The translations under genes and the position numbers were made by a program. Positions 26,866-33,303 of a DNA stretch of 40,493 nucleotides are shown here, piece by piece. Below the pieces are notes generated by a model, which saw only the letters and a program-made list of their open reading frames with translations, ran no database searches and had not been told where the DNA came from. The DNA is from a virus. The stretch is taken from positions 1 through 40,493 of IMG/VR virus record IMGVR_UViG_3300020159_003753; one strand, 5' to 3'. How positions within the stretch are numbered: the first letter of the stretch is position 1; each line of letters opens with the position of its first letter.

Positions 26866-28077
26866 ATGGCAAATACAATAAATGTTGCAGAAGTAACAAC
26901 AAGCAATACATTCAATCAATGGAGAATATCAACAAATCTGTTGAGAGATGATGTAAATGAAATTGCTCGTGGTGATTTTTACAAGTACGCTGGAAATGTT
27001 ATCATTGAGAGTGGTTATGTTCGCATAAACAATGCCAGCGGTGGTGTTGTACTTGATGTCAAAGATGACACGAATATCGACGGCACTCTCACAGTATTCA
27101 ATATCGAAGTTGACAATTCTTCGAATCACCTTTATGTCGACGCTGGTGATATCAAATTTCGCCGCATGGGTGCAACGGATCTATTTGCAGTCAATACAAA
27201 TACTGTATTCTATGGTGCAAATGTCACAGTTGCTAATGCTACGCATGGAACACTCAATGTAAATGTTCAAACTGTGAGAATCAACGTTGGCGCTACGATG
27301 AACATCGCTAATGCCTCTGGTGGTGTGACACTCAACATCCATCCACACACATATATTTTTGCAAATGTAAACGTTACTGGTACACTGAATGTAACTAATA
27401 ATGTATTTGCATATAATCTAAATGTTGCAAGTAATACTGCAACAGGCAATCTAGTTGTTCGTCAATTAGCGAATATTTCAAACGCAAATATAACAAACGC
27501 ATACATAAAGACCTTGACAGTTGAAGATCCTATTCTTGCACCATCTGTAAGTGATAGTGACAAGTACGTTCTTCGATTCTCATCATCTTCTGGTGGTGAT
27601 GGATATTTCCGTGTTCGCCGTGGACAGACTGCAGGAACAGCTAATGCTGATCTTCACTGGGATGAAACCGCAGGTTCCTGGAAGATTGAATACAATAATC
27701 TCCCAGCAAATGTTGTTATGGGCAACATTACTGCAAACTTCAAATCTACAAAGGATTATATTGAGAGTTCAACTACTGGTGGAGCAATTTCAGTTGATTT
27801 GACATCATCAAATTGGTTCAAGTATACACTGAACGCTTCCTCAGTATTTACGTTTAGAAATGCACCATCAAATGGTCTTTCTGTGACATTCTCTCTTATT
27901 CTAATTCAAGATGGTACAGGTGGCAGAACTATAAGTTTTGCTAACACGGTTTATTGGTCTGGTGGATCAATTCCTCCTGCAACCACTGGAGCAAGTAGCA
28001 AAGATCTTTGGACATTTACAACATACGACGGTGGTTCAACATATGTTGGAACATTGGCAGTAAAAGATTTCAGATAA
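26866..28077 (+). CDS. Beta-rich tail fibre-like protein
   Basis: A 403-aa protein. The start TSNTFNQWRISTNLLRDDVN resembles the opening of marine phage fibre or whisker proteins. The middle (residues about 50-210) is made of short, Asn/Val/Thr-rich strand repeats (NITNAYIKTLTVED, VNVTGTLNVTNNVFAYNLNV), suggesting a trimeric beta-helix shaft. The C-terminus (SGGRTISFANTVYW-like core, GGSIPPATTGASSKDLWTFT, YDGGSTYVGTLAVKDFR) resembles receptor-binding tips that recur in marine phage fibres. It follows the 75-aa gene by one base and precedes the first YNPG-repeat gene by 9 bases. The fibre role is inferred from fold-like composition. Confidence 0.72.
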   Translation: MANTINVAEVTTSNTFNQWRISTNLLRDDVNEIARGDFYKYAGNVIIESGYVRINNASGGVVLDVKDDTNIDGTLTVFNIEVDNSSNHLYVDAGDIKFRRMGATDLFAVNTNTVFYGANVTVANATHGTLNVNVQTVRINVGATMNIANASGGVTLNIHPHTYIFANVNVTGTLNVTNNVFAYNLNVASNTATGNLVVRQLANISNANITNAYIKTLTVEDPILAPSVSDSDKYVLRFSSSSGGDGYFRVRRGQTAGTANADLHWDETAGSWKIEYNNLPANVVMGNITANFKSTKDYIESSTTGGAISVDLTSSNWFKYTLNASSVFTFRNAPSNGLSVTFSLILIQDGTGGRTISFANTVYWSGGSIPPATTGASSKDLWTFTTYDGGSTYVGTLAVKDFR

Positions 28078-28086
28078 TAGCATAAA

Positions 28087-30303
28087 ATGCCAAAAAGAAT
28101 TGATGAGTTAGTCAAGACATGGGTTTCTGGCGCGCAGCGTGGAAGCACTGTCTTCAATACTCATGGAACAATGAGTGTGCCATATGGCAGAAACAGAATG
28201 ACTGTTTCTGGTCGTGGTGGTTCAGGAAATTGCCTTGTTCCAGGCAATATTGCAACGTATACTGGAAATAGTGCGGCGTCTTATAATGTTGGTTCTCCAG
28301 CATCATACAATCCTGGATCTGCTGCAACATATACAGGAAATAGTGCCAATTACAATTTTGGTAATCCTGCATCATATACAGGAAACACAGAAATACCTGC
28401 TAGTGGTGGGAATAATGCAAATTATAATCCTTGTGTGACAACATATAATCCACCTCTCATTTCGGGATATAATGCAGGTGGTTTCGGTGGAGCATTATAC
28501 AATACAGGAAATATTGCTGGCTACACTATCGGAAATATTTCTGGATACAATACAGGAGTTGGCACAACATATAATGCGCCAACTCCAGGTGGTTATAATC
28601 CTAGAACAATTAGTGGATACAACTCAGGATCTGCTTCATATACACCTGGTAGCATAGCAGGTTATGTGCCTGGTACAAATAATATCGCATCATACTCTGG
28701 TAATAGTGCTGCATATAACACTGGCAATCCAGTTGGATATACTGGTAACACAATTTCTGCATATAATCCAGGAAACCCAGCAACATACAATCCAGCGCAA
28801 GTGAATTGGTATGGTGTCATTATTGAGACATTCTTCGATGAGGGATATTATTACTATCAACAAATTGCATTTGAAGGAAATGGAACGTCAATTGGATGTC
28901 CACTACCAAATGATGGTAGTGTGGTTACGCCAACCAACTTCCCCAATTTTCCAGGATTTGTTGTTGGTGGTGGTCAAATGGTTTATTTCTATGACCTCAA
29001 CTTCTCATGTTCTCCAGCATTTCCTGGAAACCCAGCAACATACAATCCAGGAACTGCTGTTTATAATCCTGGAAACCCAAGCAGTTATAACCCAACAAAT
29101 ATTTCTGGTTATAATGCAGGTTCTGCATCAACATATAATGCTGGCACAATCTCCGCATATACTGGCAATATTGTTGGTGGATATACTGGAAATAATGCAA
29201 ATTATAATACTGGCAATCCTTCTGGATATACTGCTGGTAACGCAAATGCATACAGCGATAACAACTCAATATACAATCAGCCAACCGCTAATTATAATGC
29301 AGGCAATATCACAAGTTACCAAGGAAACACTGCAGTTTATACACCTGGTAATGTTGCGGGTCTAGATTGTTCTGGAGCAACAATTACTGGATATAATCCA
29401 ATTGGTGGATCAAATCCATTGTATAATCCAGGTAACCCTGCATCATATACTGACAATAATATAAGTGGATATAATCCTGGCGCCCAGACATACAATACTG
29501 GAAATGTTGATTATAATCCTGGCACTCCATCTGGATATACAGGAAATAACGTAGCATCATATAATGCTGCTGGAAATGCAAATTATAATACTGGATCAAC
29601 AGCAACATATAATCCAACAAGTATTGCTAATTATAATCCTGGCGTTCCTGGAACTTATACAGGAAACAATATTGACACATATAACTCAGCAGGAAATAAT
29701 CCAGTATATAATACTGGAACTCAAGTCTATAATGCTGGAAGTCCAAGTAATAGTGGCGGTAATCCTGCAACTTACAATGAAGGCGTATGTGCCTCATATA
29801 GCGGAAACAACATTGCTAGTTATAACCCACCAAGTGGTGGTGGCGGTAACTGTTGCTTTGTTGCTGGAACTCTTGTTACGATGTCAGATCTCACGACTAA
29901 AGCGATTGAGGAGATCGTTATTGGAGACAAGATTCTATCATTCAATGAATCAACCAACGAACTTGAAACCAATGAGGTTGAGACATTACTTGCTCCAATT
30001 CGAACAGAAATCTTTGAATATATTCTTGAAACTGGTCAAGTTATTCGTGCTACAGATGATCACCCAATGTTTGTACAAAATAAGGGATGGGCTTCGCTCA
30101 ATCCAGCAAAGACGTTATCAAGTTATAAGAACATGACAAATATCCACTTTGTAGAGGTTGGCGATCAATTCATCGATATGAATCAAAATGCATTGAAGAT
30201 TGTTTCTATTGGAAGTGTAAATACAACAGAGAAAGTTTATACCTTTACCAATAAAAATAAGTCTAGCCCAAACTATTTTGCTAATGGAGTTCTTGTAGGC
30301 TAA
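28087..30303 (+). CDS. Tyr-Asn-Pro-Gly repeat fibre, N-terminal half, ending in a Hint domain
   Basis: A 738-aa protein. Residues 1-50 (VKTWVSGAQRGSTVF, then VSGRGG) form a cap shared with the 760-aa protein at 33304. Residues about 52-585 are 7-8-residue units such as ASYNPGS, ATYTGNS and ANYNTGN, each built round a Tyr. They are interrupted at about residues 238-315 by a non-repeat insert rich in Tyr and Phe (FFDEGYYYYQQIAFEGNGTS). Residues 590-738 are a Hint (hedgehog/intein) domain (CFVAGTLV, TDDH, NYFANGVLVG). The stop TAA overlaps the ATG of the next gene, whose protein goes straight on with the same repeats. I read the two genes as one fibre split at the end of an intein-like domain. 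It is probably a tail fibre or virion adhesin; the function is not proven. Confidence 0.85.
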   Translation: MPKRIDELVKTWVSGAQRGSTVFNTHGTMSVPYGRNRMTVSGRGGSGNCLVPGNIATYTGNSAASYNVGSPASYNPGSAATYTGNSANYNFGNPASYTGNTEIPASGGNNANYNPCVTTYNPPLISGYNAGGFGGALYNTGNIAGYTIGNISGYNTGVGTTYNAPTPGGYNPRTISGYNSGSASYTPGSIAGYVPGTNNIASYSGNSAAYNTGNPVGYTGNTISAYNPGNPATYNPAQVNWYGVIIETFFDEGYYYYQQIAFEGNGTSIGCPLPNDGSVVTPTNFPNFPGFVVGGGQMVYFYDLNFSCSPAFPGNPATYNPGTAVYNPGNPSSYNPTNISGYNAGSASTYNAGTISAYTGNIVGGYTGNNANYNTGNPSGYTAGNANAYSDNNSIYNQPTANYNAGNITSYQGNTAVYTPGNVAGLDCSGATITGYNPIGGSNPLYNPGNPASYTDNNISGYNPGAQTYNTGNVDYNPGTPSGYTGNNVASYNAAGNANYNTGSTATYNPTSIANYNPGVPGTYTGNNIDTYNSAGNNPVYNTGTQVYNAGSPSNSGGNPATYNEGVCASYSGNNIASYNPPSGGGGNCCFVAGTLVTMSDLTTKAIEEIVIGDKILSFNESTNELETNEVETLLAPIRTEIFEYILETGQVIRATDDHPMFVQNKGWASLNPAKTLSSYKNMTNIHFVEVGDQFIDMNQNALKIVSIGSVNTTEKVYTFTNKNKSSPNYFANGVLVG
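28240..29838 (+). repeat. YNPG/YSGN-type coding repeat array, interrupted by an insert
   Basis: The DNA encodes about 60 degenerate units of 7-8 residues centred on Tyr, for example ASYNPGS, NYNTGNP and GYTGNN. Many DNA copies contain TATAATCCAGG-like 10-12-mers because YNPG is coded with similar codons. The array breaks at about 28800-29030 for a non-repeat insert. It is a protein repeat, not a CRISPR or intergenic repeat. Confidence 0.9.
29851..30300 (+). other. Hint (hedgehog/intein) domain without the C-terminal HN of an intein
   Basis: The protein segment opens CCFVAGTLVTMSDLTT; Cys590 is the expected N-terminal nucleophile. The block-B motif is RATDDHPMF (Thr656, His659). The last block is YFANGVLVG, directly before the stop codon. 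Active inteins usually end in His-Asn followed by Cys, Ser or Thr. Here Val-Gly and a stop replace them, so full splicing is not expected. Known family behaviour suggests only the N-to-S acyl shift at Cys590, leading to cleavage or transfer of the repeat part to a nucleophile. Confidence 0.88.
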
Positions 30304-31688
30304 TGGCATATAATCCAGGAAATCCAGCAACATATAACCCGACTACTGCGGTTTACAATTCACCAATACCAGGTGGAGTGTACTGGTCAGCATCATTTTA
30401 TGTCGCTGCGGTTGACCTTGATGTTTTATTTCCTAACGATCCAGTTGGTCCTTATCCACAAAATGGTATGGGACCATTACCAAGTCCGCTAAATGCATAT
30501 CTCAATTACGCAGATCATGGTGATGGAAGCATAGGTCCAACAGCTGTTTATGTTTACTATACTTCTTTTGGATTTACTCCTCAAACTCCTGGCACAGATA
30601 CAGGAGCATACAATGCTGGTAATCCTGCAACATATTCTGGAAATACAGAAATACCACCAGAAGTTCCAGGTAATGCAGTATACAATCCAGGAACATGCGC
30701 AACATATTCTGGAAATAACACTGCATCATACAATCCAGTAGTTACAAACTACACTGGAAACAATTGGACTGGTGGCTATAACCCAACGAATATTTCTGGT
30801 TACAATGCTGGAAGTGGAATTGTGAACTGGAACGCAACAATTTACTATGAAGTAGAAAAAAGAATTTCTGCTCCTGGACAAGACCTAGAGTATTCAGTAT
30901 TTGTAAGTGATACAAACTATGCTTCTGGTTCAAATCCAACTTGCCCAGCGCCAGCATCAACTACAAATGGCAACATAAACAGCGTATCTGTTGGATTACA
31001 ATATTATGAAGTCGATTATGTTTGCACACCATCACCAGCAACAAATACAGCCAACTACAACGTTGGTAGTCCAGCAAACTATATTGGAAACACTGAGAAT
31101 TATAACGCTGGCAATCCTGCAACCTATTCAGGCAATAATATTGATGTGTATAATTCTGGTGGAAATCCAGCAACATATAATGCGGGCACTCCATCTGGGT
31201 ATACTGGTAACAATTCTGGTGGATATTCTGGAAATACTGGAACTGGAAGTTATGTCAGCAACAGCGCAAATTATAACTCAGGAAATCCAGCATCATACAG
31301 CGGTAACAATATCAGCGGCTACAATGCTGCTCCTCCACCAAGTTACAATGTTGGAAACCCAGCAACTTATCAAAGCAACACAATCAGTGGATATAATGTA
31401 GGAAATATTGCAACATATACAGGAAACTTCACTGGAAGTTATTCTGGTAATTTTGCATCATCTTATAATCCAGGAAGCGCAAGTACATATAACTTCCCAA
31501 TTCCAGGAACTCCTGGAGAGCCTGGATATGCCTTTGGTGTATACTTCCCAGGTGGTTCTGTTTGTGCTCCAGGAACTTATGTTTCACCTCAATCTATCAG
31601 TTACTATTTCGAGGGTCAAGAAATTGACTACAAGAATTATCCAGTAGTCGTTCCTCCAGGTGGACAAATAGTTGTAACAGTCGAATAA
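30303..31688 (+). CDS. Tyr-Asn-Pro-Gly repeat fibre, C-terminal half
   Basis: A 461-aa protein opening directly with repeats (MAYNPGNPATYNP) and no N-terminal cap. It contains two non-repeat inserts: residues about 20-95 (GGVYWSASFYVAAVDLDVLF) and residues about 176-255 (VNWNATIYYEVEKR). It ends in a cap (FGVYFPGGSVCAPGT; YPVVVPPGGQIVVTVE) shared with the 760-aa protein at 33304 (YPVTVPSGGQIVVKIE). It starts in TAATG at the stop of the Hint gene, so translation is probably coupled. Residues of the upstream protein without its Hint domain, plus this one, equal a longer relative of the 760-aa fibre. It is followed by a leader and an oxygenase gene. Fibre role inferred. Confidence 0.82.
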   Translation: MAYNPGNPATYNPTTAVYNSPIPGGVYWSASFYVAAVDLDVLFPNDPVGPYPQNGMGPLPSPLNAYLNYADHGDGSIGPTAVYVYYTSFGFTPQTPGTDTGAYNAGNPATYSGNTEIPPEVPGNAVYNPGTCATYSGNNTASYNPVVTNYTGNNWTGGYNPTNISGYNAGSGIVNWNATIYYEVEKRISAPGQDLEYSVFVSDTNYASGSNPTCPAPASTTNGNINSVSVGLQYYEVDYVCTPSPATNTANYNVGSPANYIGNTENYNAGNPATYSGNNIDVYNSGGNPATYNAGTPSGYTGNNSGGYSGNTGTGSYVSNSANYNSGNPASYSGNNISGYNAAPPPSYNVGNPATYQSNTISGYNVGNIATYTGNFTGSYSGNFASSYNPGSASTYNFPIPGTPGEPGYAFGVYFPGGSVCAPGTYVSPQSISYYFEGQEIDYKNYPVVVPPGGQIVVTVE

Positions 31689-31734
31689 ATAAGTTATAAT
31701 TCTATATTCATGCACTAATGCAGTGGAGTTTGTT
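31683..31734 (+). promoter_or_regulatory. Late-promoter-like leader of the first oxygenase gene
   Basis: AATAAATA at 31684-31691 matches the cyanophage-type late motif NATAAATA and is followed by GTTATAAT (31693-31700). GTGGAG at 31723-31728 is a good ribosome binding site 6 bases before ATG 31735. The whole block is nearly repeated at 35581-35626 before the second oxygenase, which supports a shared function. The GTG inside GTGGAG is unlikely to be the start. Confidence 0.65.
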
Positions 31735-32298
31735 ATGCCTCAAGTCATCAAATATAATCGCGTTCTATCTAAATTTGCTGTCGCGTCTGACTTTCTCAAT
31801 CAAGAAGAAGTTGATATTCTTCTTAGTATTGAGAAAAAACTGATGTTTGGTAAAGACCAACAAAATAGCAAAAATAAAGCAGACATCGCAATCGTCACTC
31901 CAAACCAAGAAACGCAATGGGTGTTCGATAAATTTTCTTCAGTTATTGGTAGAATCAATATCGATTTCTTTATGTACGATATTGATGGATTTGACTCATT
32001 TCAATTTGTAAAGTATAAAAAGGGGCAAGATTGCGGTTGGCATTACGATGTTGACTTTGCATATATGAATTGGGAACGCAAAATTTGTGCCTCAATTATT
32101 CTTACTGATCCAGAAGAATATTTGGGCGGTGAACTTGAAGTTATGTCAACAGCTGATCCAGAAGAAGTTGTTCCACTAAAACCTGCACTCGGCGATATAG
32201 TGTTTTATGCACCTTGGATGCCAGCTAGGGTTTCTCCAGTAACATCTGGAATTCGTAGAACTCTCAACACTTGGGTCATGGGCAAGAGAGGTTGTTAA
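31735..32298 (+). CDS. Prolyl-4-hydroxylase-like 2OG-Fe(II) oxygenase, missing the distal His
   Basis: A 187-aa protein of the double-stranded beta-helix P4Hc type. Metal ligands expected are HxD (WHYDVD: His103, Asp105) and a distal His. The paralogue at 35627 has WMPHRV, but here the sequence is WMPARV, Ala164. The 2-oxoglutarate-binding Arg174 (SGIRRTL) is kept. Loss of one iron ligand should weaken or end normal hydroxylase activity, so this copy may be inactive, regulatory or altered in chemistry. It follows a YNPG-repeat gene and a promoter-like leader, and is joined to the glycosyltransferase gene by a TAATG overlap. The start is ATG 31735, preceded by GTGGAG. The family match is strong; the substrate is inferred. 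Confidence 0.88.
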   Translation: MPQVIKYNRVLSKFAVASDFLNQEEVDILLSIEKKLMFGKDQQNSKNKADIAIVTPNQETQWVFDKFSSVIGRINIDFFMYDIDGFDSFQFVKYKKGQDCGWHYDVDFAYMNWERKICASIILTDPEEYLGGELEVMSTADPEEVVPLKPALGDIVFYAPWMPARVSPVTSGIRRTLNTWVMGKRGC

Positions 32299-33260
32299 TG
32301 AAAATATTTGTCAGCATTGTCTCTTATAGAGACCCACTACTCTATCAAACTGTAAAGAATTTGATGGACAATCAATCGCAGCTGACAAAGGTCACATATG
32401 GGATTTTTGAGCAAACTGATTTCCCAGAAAGTTTAGAGTCAATGCATCCAGAAATTACTCAACATAAAAATGTTCGGTATAAAAGAATTGACGCGAAATA
32501 TTCAGACGGTGTCGGTTGGGCAAGACATCTAAATTCACTTCAAGTGGACGACGAAGATTTTTATTATCAAGTCGATTCTCACATGCTGTTTGATAAAAAT
32601 TGGGATCGATATCTAATCAACGATTTCAAACTTGGGATTCAGCAACATCAAACAGATCGTATCATTATTGATGCGAATTGCGGCAACTTTAGAATGCAAG
32701 AAGATGGAACTCCATGGATCGATCGTCATGGATCAATTACGGTAAAGGCAGGTTATTGGTCTTTCCACGAAAACTATATTCTTGGAGCGCATGGAGAGTT
32801 TAGAGAAGCAACTACAGATTTCTTACATCCAACAATTCATCTATTTGCAGGTAACTTCTTTACTCATTCTGATTGGGTTCGAAATGTTGGGATGAATCCA
32901 AGAATCTTCTTCGAAGGAGAAGAACAATACATGACTTTGGCTTCGATCGCTGCTGGATATAAACTCTGCGCGCCTAGACAAATTCACTGCTATCACCTGC
33001 AGGATACGCATAATTATATTACAAAACAAGATGTAAATCGAGTCGTTCCATCTGAACAAATTCAAAGAAATCGTGAAAAATCGAAAAAAGAATTCCAGAT
33101 GTTCTTAGACAGTCTCAGTGATGAATTCTTCGAAGAATACCGTAAATATTCTGGGGTAGATTATATCAATCGAAAACTTGAGAATCGTGCGATATCAAGA
33201 AGTATTATTCTTCCTCCAAACGTGGTGAACGATTGGGAGATTCCTGATCGATACGATTGA
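32298..33260 (+). CDS. GlcNAc-type glycosyltransferase (PF11397/GT60-like), candidate hydroxyproline glycosylator
   Basis: A 320-aa protein starting at ATG 32298 in TAATG; an in-frame ATG at 32271 lies inside the previous gene and is not preferred. KIFVSIVSYRDPLLYQTVKN opens it like other GlcNAc (PF11397) proteins, followed by GVGWARHLN, YYQVDSHMLFDKNWD with the DxH-type motif Asp93-Ser-His95, FAGNFFTHSDWVRNVG, FFEGEEQYMTL and HCYH (230-233), a possible further metal ligand. The founding member, Dictyostelium Gnt1 (GT60), adds GlcNAc to a hydroxyproline of Skp1 made by a prolyl 4-hydroxylase. Here it is coupled to P4H-like genes and placed between two Pro-Gly repeat fibres, so glycosylation of fibre hydroxyproline is the natural guess. 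The donor sugar and acceptor are not shown by sequence. Confidence 0.87.
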   Translation: MKIFVSIVSYRDPLLYQTVKNLMDNQSQLTKVTYGIFEQTDFPESLESMHPEITQHKNVRYKRIDAKYSDGVGWARHLNSLQVDDEDFYYQVDSHMLFDKNWDRYLINDFKLGIQQHQTDRIIIDANCGNFRMQEDGTPWIDRHGSITVKAGYWSFHENYILGAHGEFREATTDFLHPTIHLFAGNFFTHSDWVRNVGMNPRIFFEGEEQYMTLASIAAGYKLCAPRQIHCYHLQDTHNYITKQDVNRVVPSEQIQRNREKSKKEFQMFLDSLSDEFFEEYRKYSGVDYINRKLENRAISRSIILPPNVVNDWEIPDRYD

Positions 33261-33303
33261 TTCGGAAATACTAAATATCCAAACTAGCCATGGATTTTAG
33301 TAG

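Noticed and set aside
29851-30303. A fully active splicing intein
   Set aside because: The C-terminal His-Asn and following Cys/Ser/Thr are missing and a stop codon comes at once, so cis-splicing is not expected.
31723-31734. GTG start for the first oxygenase
   Set aside because: This GTG is part of the GTGGAG ribosome binding site; ATG 31735 is correctly spaced. The same holds for GTG 35621 before ATG 35627.
32271-32297. Upstream ATG for the glycosyltransferase
   Set aside because: It would add MGHGQERLL encoded inside the oxygenase. The ATG in TAATG at 32298 gives the expected MKIFVSIVSYRD start.
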